Shown: positions 21,910 to 34,176, counted from the stretch's first letter. The stretch: 64,000 nt of DNA from Leptobrachium leishanense (GCA_009667805.1 CM019066.1:113884190-113948189); one strand, 5' to 3'. The notes: generated by a model not told the origin, from the sequence alone. Numbers and translations are program-made.

Positions 21910-22047
21910 CACCGAGGAAGAGATATGCTTGATTTGCTCCAGAGCATCAGACAGACTGCTCTCAATCTCAAAATCATCAAGGGAGAACAAGTCGCCTGCC
22001 CTAGACAGATCTTTTTGCCCCAAAACCAAGTCAAACAATTGGTGCAT
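21910..22047 (-). CDS. veph1: VEPH1 (melted homologue), first coding exon with start codon
   Basis: The start exon gives 46 codons, beginning [14 protein letters not shown] and ending [10 protein letters not shown]. The ATG at 22047-22045 is chosen because vertebrate VEPH1 starts MHQLF; an in-frame ATG three codons upstream (22056, MVT) could also be used. The donor is GTG|GTAAGT with the intron starting at 21909, phase 0, which joins correctly to DYQTN of the exon at 14036-14251. The motif [11 protein letters not shown] is characteristic of the family. The promoter and any upstream untranslated exon are not identified; they should lie at higher coordinates. Confidence 0.94.
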
Positions 22048-22239
22048 GGTTACCATTTCCTAAGCAGTAACGTGAACTCATTCATTGCATTTCTTTTAAC
22101 CAATAGTACTTTTTGGATTGCAACTTCTTTTCGTCTTCATTAATGTACTCTTTCTTCCCATGATCTGAAAAGGATATTAATATATTAGCAAAATAAACAA
22201 AACACATATAGTTATACAGAAAAAGATGGTAATATAATC

Positions 22240-23137
22240 CAGTGGCGTCACAAGGGTTGGTGTCACCCAGTGCGGTAACTCATGGTGTCACCCCCCCCCC
22301 CCCGAGTTTTGCGGTTTCTTTTTTTAACTACTCTTACTCATACCTGTAAATCAGTACGCCCATTTAACACTGAATGCTCATACACGGTGCACATTACTGT
22401 GAGGTTTATTGCTGTGGAGCTCTGTGATATGCTCACACACAAATTTTGGCGAACTGCCAGCAAGTACGATGCCTGTTCGAAGGCAGTGAAAGTCCCCATA
22501 GAGAAGTAATGGTTAATCTGTTCAGAGAACACCGAACAGCAGAGAAATGCCCTGATGTCCGGTGGATTCATTTGACAGGTTTATTAAGGCGAACCCCATA
22601 GGCTTCAATGTAAAAATATTCCTGTTTTTATCCAATATCTATTAAACCGTTATTCTTTTAATCTGTAATAAAAAAAATCCTTTTTCTTCTAATAGCAGTT
22701 TTTCTTTTTTCTGTAACAGACCTTTTTATTATCATTCATAAGCCCTTATATGTAAATTCCAGACATTTTCGTTCAGTAGTTTTTTTATAAACAGCGGGCG
22801 ACGGATTTGCGGCAGCATTTGGTGGCTGATTCTCTGCACTTCAGGGACCCTGCGGTGAATTCACCGGGGAAATTTGATTCCCCAAAGTGTGTAAAACAAC
22901 AGAACACTGAAATGTCTGCGTCATTTCTGTGCTCTGTGAATATCCCCTTCAGTGGTGGGGTTTTTTTCCGCCCCCTGGAAAGTGCCACCCTAGGCCTTGC
23001 CTACCCAGGACATACTTGAAAATGAGAAAAAGCTCAATGAATCCTTCCTGGCAATTTTCTTAATTTTTTTTTTAGGGTGTCATCCCAGGGGGGGCGGGGG
23101 GTTCAGCCCGCACCAGGTGACACCACCAACACCACTG
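22240..23137. mobile_element. hAT element containing a family A-like segment (898 bp)
   Basis: The inverted ends CAGTGGCGTCACAAGG and the inverse of CAGTGGTGTTGGTGG are flanked by the perfect 8-bp duplication ATATAATC (22232-22239 and 23138-23145). Close to the left end is a run of 14 C (22291-22304), and near the right end a G-rich stretch (23090-23102) is its counterpart. Between them (about 22390-22890) is family A-like sequence (GGCAGTGAAAGTCCCCATAG, TTCACCGGGG). It was either inserted there or is shared ancestry. Confidence 0.75.
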
Positions 23138-23489
23138 ATATAATCACTAGCAACCATTAATTTATATAATATTTATAAAATCATTATTGTTAGCGGTAGA
23201 CAGTATTTATATTGTTTCATCATCACTGGTCACCTTCATGGCACATATTTAGAGCTGGGAAGCATAGCTAGAACATGAATTTAGAATGAAGTATCTACAA
23301 TAACTCGATCCACAATCCTGAACGAAATGTGGGCGCTCCAATCGCCCGGGAAGCCAACCTGACAATAACTTCAGAAAATGGAAAGACGATCAGGCACACC
23401 AAAAATTAGTTTGCGGAAGGAGGGTATTTATTTAGTTAATGTTTACATTGCATCTGCAAACTGGAAGTCCGGTTATACCACCGGTTATA

Positions 23490-23749
23490 ATAAACTTGCC
23501 GAATTAAACCACCGAATGACAGGCAATTCGGGAACCTTTCACTGCTGCTTTGTGTTCGCCGAAGCAGTGTTTTTCATGGGGATTTCACTGCCCTCGAACA
23601 GGCACCGAACAGGTACCGTATGTGCAGGCAATTTGCCAGGATTTGGCAAATTGCCTGCTCTCTGGATAGCCGAATGGCCAAGAAAGGTAACCGAACGCTG
23701 ATTTTCGGTTACCTTTCTCAAGCAATTCGGATCTCTTTGAATTACCCTG
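23490..23749 (+). mobile_element. Family A fragment (right end only)
   Basis: It matches the right third of family A, including the CAGGCAATTTGCCAGG hairpin and the GGTAACCGAACGCTGA arm, and ends GAATTACCCTG at 23749. The left two thirds are missing. It directly abuts the truncated Tc1 element. Confidence 0.7.
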
Positions 23750-24627
<878 letters not shown>

Positions 24628-24647
24628 TAGATTATCATTCACCCTTT

Positions 24648-25300
24648 GTCATGCTGAGGGCCGCTGCCACCCTGGGCACCCACCTGGTGCCGTCACTCGA
24701 TAGTGGTCAGCATCCGCAGTGGTCTTTGTCACGCCAGCAGGGCTGGGGAGGCTTCCTGCAGTAGCACCTCGCAAGTTGTGCTGGCCTGGGTGGTCGTGGC
24801 AATGCTGGGACCTATTGGTCATCTGGGACTCTGGGAACTTTACAGCATGCAGGTCTACTCCGCACCACCCAGGGGTAATAATCCAAGATGACATCTGGAG
24901 CAGAGAATCCCTTATGACATAACAGGTGGCATGGCAGAGGTTAGGAGTGACAGCTGCAGGGATCACATAAAGGGAGGACTCCCTACCTTCCCCAGGTGTG
25001 AGCCAATGGAAAGGTCTCTGTTCAGGGGCATGACCACCTAATTTGTCCTTAAATGTCCTGATTATTTGGTTGGTGCTATAGTGTTGCTTCACTTGCTGTA
25101 GTGTATTGCTTCTTCACTTTTCTCCAATTATCTTCTTTTATACCAGTCCCGGATTGTCCCCCGTTACCTTCTGTTTGCTGCCTGTCCCAACCCAACTTCG
25201 TCCAGGACTATGCTCCTAGGATCACCCTTGTCTGTACATCGTACTCAGACTGTGCCTCTGCATATTAGTTCCTATTCTTCTCTTTCCAACCTTGAAACCT
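24648..25300. mobile_element. Possible solo LTR or other long-terminal-repeat-like sequence
   Basis: Begins TGTCATGCTGAGGGCCGC, is GC-rich with GGCACCCACCTGGTGCC near 24676, and later has a promoter-like stretch and Pro/Ser-type low-complexity text. This resembles vertebrate gypsy LTRs, but no second copy, primer site or target duplication was found. Open frames on both strands here (for example 24649-25092) have no domain support. Confidence 0.3.
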
Positions 25301-25494
25301 TTAAACACTACAGTAAATAATATTTGAGTAAAGAACCCACATAAGATTATTTTTTGGTGCCCCCCAGCACACACAGCAAAATATAACATTATATTCATAT
25401 ATGTCATGGGACTTCAGGAAACATTTAAAGAATAAAAATTAAAATGTTATATTTTTATCCATATTTTATAATTTATGGCCCATATCCTCATATA

Positions 25495-25640
25495 TTTTAA
25501 CCTATTGAGCAGGGTCCTCTTTTTCCATTGTTCTGTCTGTCTAACTTGTTTGTTAATTTGGTTTGCCTTGTCCTACCCATTGTACAGAACTACGAAATTG
25601 GTTGCACTTCATAAATGATTGCAACTGTAACTGGGTGTAA
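25495..25640 (+). mobile_element. L2-like LINE tail fragment
   Basis: GAGCAGGGTCCTCTTTTTCC, CCATTGTACAGAACTACG and CACTTCATAAATGATTGC match the 3' tail seen at 11413-11947, heavily mutated. Confidence 0.6.
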
Positions 25641-26074
25641 ATATATTCCAACATTGCTGATAACAGGGAGCTGCTAAGGTTGATTTTGGTGCCAGCTAAT
25701 AACCCTTATCAGATCCCTATTACCAACTCTATTATGACAAGCTTCTCTATGTGACCAAGCTTCTTTGAGTGGGGTCACACCAGAGCTGAAGAAAACTGGG
25801 AACTATGTTTTCAGGCTACAAGTGATAGTGCCGCCCCCACACACAGCAGACTTATATCAAACTTGTGCACTCCAATGCCTCTTCTAGCCGCTAGCACAAG
25901 GACACTGAGACCAAATAGTTCCCATTATCCTTCCGCTAGCCCTGCAAAATCATGTTTACATTTTTCTTAGAAGGCTCTCTCTGGTCTTTGTGGTCTCCTA
26001 TGGACTTCGGGAGATGCTACAAGCTGCAGCATGAGGTGCACTGCAAGAAACTGGTAACAGCTCACATACATTTT
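25641..26074. other. Unassigned intergenic or upstream sequence
   Basis: No feature is supported. It lies upstream of the first VEPH1 coding exon and could include untranslated or promoter sequence, but none can be pointed to. Confidence 0.35.
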
Positions 26075-26978
26075 CAGGGTTATTCAAAGAGAGCCGATAT
26101 GGCCCCGAAAAGTAACCAAACACTGAAATTCAGCGTACGGTTACCTTTCCTGACCATTTGGCTGTTCAGAGAGCAGGCAGTTCGCCATATCTTGGCGAAT
26201 TGCCTGTACATACGGTGCCTGTTCATTGCCTGTTCGAAGGCAGTGAAATCCCCATAGAGAAGCAATGCTTTGTCTATTCAGAGAACACCAAACAGCAGGG
26301 AAAAGTTGCCGAAATGCCCTGCTGTTCAGTGGTTTCATTCGGCAGGTTTATTCAGGAGAATCCCATAGGCTTCAATGTTAAAAATATTCCCGTTTTAATC
26401 CAATATCTAATAAACCGTTTAATATTATATTCTGCAGTAAAAAGTATCTTTATTTATAGATTTTTGTAAGATCTGCATTTTTTGGGGATTGTTTCGGCAA
26501 AAAAATGTTCCCATTTTTTTAAAATCGTCTTTTCTTTTTTCTGTAACAGACCTTTTTATGATCATTCATTGGATATTATATGTAAATTCCAGGCATTTTC
26601 GTTCAGTAGTTTTTTTGCAAACAGTGTTTCAAATTTCAAACTTTCAAGCGTACTCTTGTTTTTTTTCACCTCATTCGTCTGCGTGTCGGTTTTTTCCGGT
26701 GGCTGCTCTGCACTGTGATCGGCGGCTAGTTGGGTTTCTCTGGCGTGTTCGGCGGGGTTAATCCAGCTGTTTCTGCGGGTTTCGTGAGTGTTCGGCGGGT
26801 TTTGCAGTGAGTGTTCGGCGGGTTTGCCGCAGGTTTTCCCTGCAGTATGGCGGCCCTGTGCTGCTTACTGAATACACCGCAGGGTCGACGGACTAGGATC
26901 TCCGAATTGTGCCGAATTGCAGGTAATGAAAAGTCACCGAATGTGCGGTGACTTTTCGATTCTCTTTGATTAACCCTG
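26075..26978 (-). mobile_element. Family A hairpin-rich MITE, complete copy 3 (904 bp)
   Basis: The ends are CAGGGTTATTCAAAGAGAGC and CTCTTTGATTAACCCTG, in the same orientation as the copy at 20782. The flanks (TTT left, TAT right) no longer show a duplication. Internal hairpins and the A/T-rich core are conserved. Confidence 0.75.
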
Positions 26979-28378
26979 TATGTGTTGCTATAGCAGCTCA
27001 CTTATAATAGGGACTCTATTAAGGCGTGTGAATTAGGGCTGATTGTTCTCAACAAATTTTGCCTTTAGTTGCTTCTTCTTACCAGCTCTGCCAGAAAAGG
27101 TCCCATTGTATTTTTTCCTTTCTACATAAACATAAATATGTATTTATGTTTGCAGATACTGAGAATGAAGTTATTGAAACGGTCTTACTTGAACATTTCC
27201 TACATCATAGTTGCTAACAGTCAGAGTGTTCTCCCTGGTAGGTTTCTGGGTTAAATATTAGTGTCCTGTAACTCTAAACTTAACTCATCCACTACAAGAC
27301 TCATATCCTGGGACAGAGTCCTGGGACAATTAACCCACAAGACAAAGAGCACAAACCCACGACTGGGACTGTTGACAATTGTGCTACATATGAAACTTTT
27401 ATCAAGTCAAAAATACACCCATTGTGACCATTTAATAAATTTCATACGGCTTAACTTATTTTCTATTCACACCTAATATCCGCTATCTCCACTATCCTCT
27501 ACATACAAATGTACTCAGTATATTCAGTCATTACTTGCTTAATAGTCAGATTAATGTTTAATTATAAAAAAAATTGTCGTGTCCTGCAGAGATTTAGTTA
27601 AATACATTAACAGCCTTTAACATCGTTAATGTACATAGGCTGCTCAGGTTTTCCTACAGGGATTTTGTTGTAGAAAATGCACGTTATTGTATTGTGTATC
27701 TGGCAGACTTGAAACGTTGATGTTAAATAGAATATTAAAAAAATTACAAAAAATAAAGTATTTGGTTTTATTGTGTGTATCACACTTTAATTCCATTGCT
27801 TCTGTGATCAGGACTGTCTGCACCCCGGGTCTCTGGTTTCTAAGTTTGTAATTTGTTAGTTTTATTTCCCCAATCCTTATTGTACAGCGCTGCAGAAACT
27901 GATGGTGCCATATAAATGATGATGAATTTAATAATAAGAAGGTTGTTTTCTATAACCTCAGCAGTGAGCAGTACAGACTCTTCTGGAACAGAAATTAATA
28001 AGTAGCTACAAATTACAGTGATTTTGGAAGTGGAATTCATGGAATTCAGATTAAATCAACTTGATGACATTGCCATGTGACCTCTTTTAGAATTAACCTT
28101 AGAATTAACTCGCTTAAGCCTGTAGGAAGTGACCTACATCTTTCTTTTTTCATAAATTCTAACAAAGTTCAGCGTTGTAATATTTAATACAGTCCTGCTT
28201 ACCAAACGTTTGCTTCAATGGAATTATTTGTGATGAAGGAAATAATCAAGGAATACATTTCTTTAAAAATACTGACTGTATTCTAAAGCAAATGTAAGAA
28301 TGAAGGAAAAACAATAAATCTACTATATGCTATTATGATATGTATACAGAAATATACAGTGTGTGTGTGTGTGTATAT
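26979..28378. other. Unassigned sequence with an L2 scrap and a GT microsatellite
   Basis: An L2-like tail scrap (ATTGTACAGCGCTGCAGAAA) lies at about 27878-27930, and (GT)n at 28361-28373. An exon-like stretch at about 27156-27236 has a TTTGCAG acceptor and a GGTAGG donor, but no family match or partner exon. Nothing else is recognised. Confidence 0.4.
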
Positions 28379-28379
28379 A

Positions 28380-28567
28380 GGCTCAAAATGTCAAGTCCCA
28401 AGCTACTAACCATAACCAGGCCATAAGAGTTACTCGCCACCAGTTGCTCCACCTAATCCCTACCCAGCGCTTAACTCTGCCCCTAAACACACACCCTCAA
28501 ATTATCTTATAAAATGACACTGTTAAAGGTTTTATTTAGAATAAAGTTACAAAAATACATTAACACC
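28380..28567. mobile_element. Half copy of a long-TIR hAT, cut by a TTAA insertion
   Basis: GGCTCAAAATGTCAAGTCCC onward matches, in inverted orientation, about 185 bp of the right arm of the hAT at 29875-30354. The match ends exactly at CATTAA, where TTAA-type sequence begins. Confidence 0.7.
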
Positions 28568-29330
28568 TTAGGGATCACTGACGTACCATGTACGTCCTGC
28601 CCACGGGTCTCCATTAGACCCGCGGACGTACATGGTACATCACTGGGCTCCGAACCTCCATCCCGCCGATACTCACCTCCCTCGCCAGCTCCCATGGCAA
28701 GGCTCCCATCACTGCGTGATGACGTCATCGGTAGGTGCCGGTATGTAAAATTCAGGAAGGGGAGGGGGGGCTCCTTTGGAGCCCTATATCTCTCCAACCA
28801 TTAAACCTAGATCGATGCAAGTTGCACCACTGGAAAGGGGAGAGTCTCCCCTTTTCAGGGGTGTGCAGCATTAACCCGTTTGCTGCCAGATCGCAATTCA
28901 AACCTGGAGGTGGCTGACATCCTGGATATCAGCCAAGCCTCCAAGTCCCCCCCCACCCTTTGACATTCTCACCAAATGTGTGAGGATGTCAGTAGGCCAG
29001 TTAACCCCCTAGCTGTCAAGTGGAGATAGGGGGATCCTTTGGATCCCCTTATCACCCGATTCGTGACAGCTAGAGGCCTGATCATGGCCTTTCCAATGAT
29101 ACCAAACATGACCAGGTTTGGTGTAAAAATAAAATAATTTAAAAATAAAGAAATAATTTTTTTCAATTTTTTTATCTGGGGGGGTTTAGACAAATGGGAC
29201 CTATGCTGTAATCTAAAAATAATGAGCATAAAACGGTCAGAATGAGCGAAGGCGCACATAGGTGAAATGGCTCAGCAGTGAAGGGGTTAAACAGCAAAAA
29301 AAATTGGGTATTTCTATTCTCCCTCTGATG
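28564..29330. mobile_element. TTAA-target element with a hairpin array, right boundary unsure
   Basis: The left boundary is TTAACACCTTAGGGATC, placed at a TTAA of the interrupted hAT. Multiple short hairpins follow: around ACGTACCATGTACGT (28579), GGGCTCCTTTGGAGCCC (28769), GGGGAGAGTCTCCCC (28837), GGCTGACATCCTGGATATCAGCC (28910) and GGGGGATCCTTTGGATCCCC (29028). GTGAAGGGGTTAA at 29277-29289 looks like a terminus, but the text after it is shared with 58799 onward. The repeat therefore extends further or two repeats are joined. Confidence 0.55.
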
Positions 29331-29874
29331 ACGTCACACGACTGGGTCAGCATTCAGTCACAAATGCGTGTTGTCAGCTGTACTCTCTCTTAGCGTCCTA
29401 ACGCAAGAAATAACAAGAGGGGTCCATGGATTGTGCTGACCTCTGCACTGCAGGACAAGAGGGGAGTGGGCGATGGGTGGTCACTACTTGCTTATACATT
29501 CGTCAGGGACCCACAGACCAAAATACATTCAATGTGCGTTTTCTTGATTTGTTTTTCATACTGACAGAATCATGAACACACCCGGAGAAACACTGTTCCA
29601 CTCAGACTCTCAATACCTACAGGTAAACAGTCAAACAGGCACAGGCTCTTACAGATATGCAGTCACAGAGGCTCTCAATGGTATACACTCACACCGGCAG
29701 TCCGGCACTTACTGGTATTTAGTTCAGGCCTGGCCCGGTCTGAATCATGTGTTCGTGTGGGAAGGGGACTAAAACCCGAACACATGATTACAAATCCGAG
29801 CTGCCACAGGTAAAAACCGGATAGGTGGCAACCCTAGCCCCAGACTGAATGAAATGTTTGATTATTATGTAAGG
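29331..29874. other. Unassigned sequence
   Basis: A short open frame at 29572-29772 (MNTPGETLFHSDSQYLQ and onward) shows no domain. Otherwise nothing is recognised. Confidence 0.35.
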
Positions 29875-30354
29875 CAGGGCTCAAAATTTTCACTCGCCTA
29901 CTAGCATTTGGCAAGTGGAAATTAAGTGCAGGCGAGTGGAAATGCACACGCAGACAGCACAATAAAATATTTTGTGCTGTGTATTCCAGCGGTGCCACCA
30001 TAGAGCCCCCCTTCTGCAGGCTGCATGATGGCAGAGATCAGCTGCCTAACCTTACCCAGCTCGTCTCTGTCACTGGCAGGGGGTTGGAGAGGAGCTTCCC
30101 TGCCTCCTTGCTCTGCTCGCACTGGGGTCTGATGACCGGGTATACATGTATCTGGGGTCTGATGACTGGGTATTAATGTTATTTTTGTAACTTTATTCTA
30201 AATAAAACCTTTAACAGTGTAATTTCTTAAGATAATTTAAGGGGGTGTGTTTAGAGGCAGAGATAAGGGCTGGGTAGGGGTCAGGTGGAGATACTGGTGG
30301 CGAGTAACTTTTATGGCCTGGTTAGTAGCTTGGGACTTGAAATTTTGAGCCCTG
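29875..30354. mobile_element. hAT non-autonomous element (480 bp)
   Basis: The ends CAGGGCTCAAAATTTTC and GAAATTTTGAGCCCTG are flanked by a perfect 8-bp duplication ATGTAAGG (29867-29874 and 30355-30362). Both subterminal regions contain ACTCGCC or its inverse GGCGAGT. There is no transposase. Confidence 0.85.
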
Positions 30355-30362
30355 ATGTAAGG

Positions 30363-31189
30363 TATGTCAAAATCAGGTACCCCATTAAAATAAACCAAGC
30401 ACCCCATTAAAATGTTACATTATAAAGCAAACTAATGGCATTTCTATTACACCACCAGTAGATGGCAGCAGAGTGAAAAGCCTGAATGATGAGCACGTGT
30501 TTATCTAAGATGCTTCCTGAGCAGATGGGAACCAAAAAGCAGACCTTACGTTTCTGGTAGGAACCAAATTATTCAAGTACAAATCCTAGCAGAACTGAAG
30601 TCATGCTTTGTATTGCAGGTAAGAGGGAGCATATCCAGGGTTATATACAGGGCAAAAGTGATTAAATTCACATCCCTGTAGTTAGAAAAGGCTGTTGCTA
30701 CTGCTGGGAATTAGATAAGACACAATACAGATGTCAGTGTGTTGTGCTGATGTGTCATAGCTCACCAGCATACAGGGAATGTGATGACTATAGGATCTCA
30801 TGTTATACTGTATTGATTGTATTGCACCATTAGCCTACTCTAATGTAGATTGAGTAATCATATATCTGTACATTATATCTGTTTAATTGTTTATTATTTT
30901 CTATAAGGACGTTATTCTTGCATAGGTGAATGTTACTGTTATATATCTAAATGTGTATTAATGTATATGGAACAAATATCAAAGTACAAATCCTACCAGA
31001 AATAAAGTCATGCTTTATGTGTTGCAGAAAACGTTTAAATAAATGCACTTCTGGTTTCACCCAGCCCGCTCCCTTCGCACATTGGAATTATTGACCATAC
31101 TTTCAGTATATGTGCAACAATTACAGTCTTGCAGACACACCATGATGTGGCACATCACTGGAAAGCAGAACTGTGTGATATAGGGTGAT
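30363..31189. other. Unassigned sequence
   Basis: No gene or element boundary can be supported. A short direct echo exists between 30560-30615 and 30970-31025 (caagtacaaatcctagcag versus aaagtacaaatcctaccag, with tcatgcttt after each), suggesting a small duplicated repeat. Confidence 0.4.
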
Positions 31190-31776
31190 AAGGGGTTAGT
31201 CTTTAATCGCAGGTGTTGAAACTATGTTAAACTCTGGCAATCTGGAGAAGAACAAACATGTTGTATTGCTGGAAACCTTAACGTGAAGTCACATGTCACC
31301 ACATTTTATCCTGTCCCTGTGCTGCCGGTGCCGTTGGCTGAATCTCTGAAGGCGCAGAGAGTTTTGAGCGACAGAGGACAATGTGAACAGAAAACAAGCA
31401 GAACCAAGCTGGTCCAGCACTCCTGCCTCCTGCACCACTTTACCAATTAAAACATATCTCCTTAAAAGAAAGAAAAGTAGATTTTGACCATGTTGACAGA
31501 ACTATAGACAGAGGATCTGTGAGAACCCCATTCCTCGTGCCATCCAAGTACTGGCGCATCCTCAGCAGGCGCTGCCAAGCCTAGACATGCATAATACAAA
31601 GATGAGGGGCACACCAGGGCGTATGAATACAGACTTCATTAACAAATATTGTTATAAGATATTGTTACTCACCTTTTCATTTCCCATGCCAGGAGCAAGT
31701 TTATACATAGTCATATTATTAAAAAAATTCAATGCACTAAAATACAACTGAAAAATTATATTTTTTTCTGTTCTAG
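31190..31776. repeat. Unclassified interspersed repeat, copy 1 (interrupted)
   Basis: Closely similar to 46140-46733. Shared landmarks are CAGGTGTTGAAACTATGTT, CACATGTCACCACATTTTAT, CAGCAGGCGCTGCCAAGCC and AATATTGTTACTCACCTT. The match resumes after the TTAA element, at 33016-33146. Minus-strand open frames exist in the second copy (46234-46509) but no family was recognised. Confidence 0.75.
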
Positions 31777-31780
31777 TTAA

Positions 31781-33011
31781 GCCTTTCGCTGCTGAGGCTT
31801 TTCCCGCCCCTGTGCTGAGGTCCTTTTTACCGGTTTCGCTCATCATGTTTAAACGTGTTTTGAAGGCTTATTTTAGTATATGACCCAGACATATTATATA
31901 TCGTTCTTTCCGTCAGACTCGGTAGATTCATAATATGTCATTATTATATGTATACGTTATGTCATGTCTGTATATTATAACAAAAAATGCAATAAAATAT
32001 GTATTTTCAATAATTTACAATGTGTAAAGTGTTTTTTTTCACATTTTAACATGCGAGCAATTGCGGTTATATTTTGTATGGGGTGCGCTTGTTAAAAAAA
32101 TTAGAGATGGGGTCTCGTTACATTTTTTTTTGGGGAAAATTACACTATTTTTAACAAACGCACCGCATACAAAAATCGTTAGTGCAGCATCATTGTTCAC
32201 ATTATAATTGAAATGGGAACAATATTGCTGCATTAACAAACCAAAAAAAAAAAAAAAAGTGTTTATTTTTTTTTTATAATTTTTTTTTACATTTTTTTTT
32301 ATTTTTATTTTTAATTTTTTTTTTTTACAACATTTATCACTTTCATGTTTGGTATCGTTGGAACGGCCATGCTCTGGCCGATCCAACCATACCAAAATTT
32401 AACCCCTAGCTGCCACGGATCGGGAGATAGGGAGTTCATTGGAACTCCCTATCTCCACCGTTGGTGGCAGTTAAGGGTTAAGTCCAGGACTGGCGTCATC
32501 GTGCTACGCACGATGACGCCAGTCCTCAGGGGGAGTTCCCGGAGGCTTGGCCGACATCCAAGATGTCGGCCAGCTCCGGGAAAGGATCGCGAATCGGCGC
32601 TTTTCAGCGCCGATTCGCGATCCAGCTCCCCAGGGGTTAATGCCAGGCATCATTTGGAAGGGCAGGCTGTGCCCTTCCAAATGATGCCTGGGTTAACCCC
32701 CGCAGAGCCGCCGATCGGGAGGGAGAGAGGTCCGAAGGACCTCCCCCCCTCCCTTTCAGGCGCCTCCTCCGCACATGCGGGGGGGGGCCTGAATTAGGTG
32801 TCATCGCGCTGCCGCGATGACACCTAATTCAGGCGGCTGTGGTCCCGGATGCCGGGCTGACATCGAGGATATCAGCCCGCACCGGGGGGGCCAGCGATCG
32901 GCCGGAACCCGGCCGAACGCTGACCCCAATGGGAGGACGCGCTCAGCGCGTCCTCCGCATACCAGCGGGAATGCTGAGGATGCGCTGAGCGCGTCCTCAG
33001 CATCGAAGTGG
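31781..33011. mobile_element. TTAA-flanked hairpin-array element (1231 bp)
   Basis: TTAA flanks both sides (31777-31780 and 33012-33015). The homologous repeat at 46140-46960 has a single TTAA at 46734-46737 in the same context, so the empty site is preserved in this window. The ends are related inverted repeats: left GCCTTTCGCTGCTGAGG, right (inverted) CCACTTCGATGCTGAGG. Between 32423 and 33003 at least nine hairpins follow one another, with perfect arms of 15 (32423-32456), 19 (32486-32526), 18 (32584-32623), 21 (32644-32690), 22 (32787-32834) and 12 bp (32932-32956) and loops of only 1-5 bases. No transposase is encoded; open frames such as 32345-32797 just read through hairpins. piggyBac-like or Kolobok-like mobilisation is inferred from the TTAA target. 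Confidence 0.85.
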
Positions 33012-33146
33012 TTAAAGTTGCTAATTTCCTTAGAAAAAATACAGTAATAGATTCCCCATGTGTGATTTTTTTTAAAGAGCCACCCCATAGAATATATAAC
33101 CACAAAGATTTGGATGAGAAAATGGTAAACGCTATTTTTACACACT

Positions 33147-33540
33147 GTACGGGCCACATTACGATCTTGTCGCTAACGTTATTACTCACCTGCGTGAGCA
33201 TTAACGTTAGGCGCGGTATCTACCGCATATTACAATCCAAACGCTAACGGGTTAAGTAACCAGCGTTTGGTACCTTGTGCTTTTCAGCACGAGGTTACTG
33301 TACTTTGGGCTCCCTATGCTTAACATGGGGAGCGCAAAGTGTTAATCAGCATTAGGATCAAAGTGTTAATCAGCATTAGGATTACAAAGTCCTAACGCTG
33401 ATTAACGTCCGGCTCTGGTTAGCGGAAAGTTAACCAGAGCCAGCACTTGGTGTTAACGGATTCTGCTTCTGCAGAATCCGTTAACACCAGCCAAAAAACA
33501 AAAATAATTTGCAGATACTCACCTCCTGTCCCGCGGTGAG
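33147..33540. mobile_element. GGGCC-ended MITE, left half only
   Basis: GGGCCACATTACGATCTTGT at 33150 matches the ends of 17293-17998. Inside are GTTAACGG and GCATTAGGAT repeats and a hairpin with arms GATTCTGCTTCTGCAGAATC (about 33460-33480). The right terminus is missing and family A-like sequence follows. Similar halves occur at 54004 and 61321. Confidence 0.6.
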
Positions 33541-34010
33541 GACCGCTGCTCCAACTGCCTCCCGACTCCTACGGGTGATTCCCATAGGTTTCAAAGTAAA
33601 AAACGTAACATCTTTTTTAATTTGAAAAGAAAAAACTTTATTCTTTCATTTTCAGCAAGAAGTCTTATTTTTAGAACACGTTTTTGTATGTTTTGTATTT
33701 TTTTAGATGAATATTTTGTTTCCCAATTTTTTTAAAAAGTTGCTTTTTTATATACTGTAACACTCCTTTTTATTCTTTTTTATAGGACATTTTTTAGTAT
33801 ATAGACACATTTGAACACATTATTGGTTTAAACACCTATTAGGAGAATAGCAGAGTTACGTTTGTTTTTTGCAGTTTGTTGGATTTTGTAAAGGCAACGT
33901 GCTGCTCTTCGACAACGTGCTCGAAATTTTTCATGAGGCTTTAGCAACTCATTCTTCGGTGCACTATGGTGACTATTCAGTGAATGTAGATACTAGAGTA
34001 TACCGCTAGA
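33541..34010. mobile_element. Fragment related to the 46966-47703 MITE
   Basis: GGTGATTCCCATAGGTTTCA with the A/T-rich core, GTTGGATTTTG, AAATTTTTCATGAGGCTT and GGTGACTATTCAGTGAAT match the right portion of 46966-47703. The left end is lacking. Confidence 0.6.
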
Positions 34011-34176
34011 TTTTGGTGACAAAAATTTACCTTAAAATTGGAGGGGTCGCGTTATATTCGAGACATCTGCATCGCGTGTACAGAAAAAAAAAACTTGCCT
34101 TGCTCTGGATTCCAAGTCTCCCGGGAAGATCCAGTAGTCTCGCTGAAGTGAATGAGGTCTCGCTGATGCTTGTGAA

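Noticed and set aside
22291..22304. C-run near the hAT left end as a regulatory G-quadruplex
   Set aside because: A single uninterrupted run matched by a G-rich stretch at the other end fits a decayed transposon terminus region better; no independent support.
24649..25092. 147-codon minus-strand open frame
   Set aside because: Lies in GC-rich, possibly LTR-type DNA, lacks domains, and overlapping plus-strand frames are just as long.
29277..29289. GGGGTTAA as the definite right end of the 28564 element
   Set aside because: The sequence after it (AGCAAAAA ... ATTGGGTATTTCTA) is also found after GGGGTTAA at 58800, so the repeat continues or is composite.
32345..32797. 150-codon open frame on the plus strand
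   Set aside because: It reads straight through four hairpins of the TTAA element; opposite-strand frames are equally open because of the palindromes, and no domain is visible.
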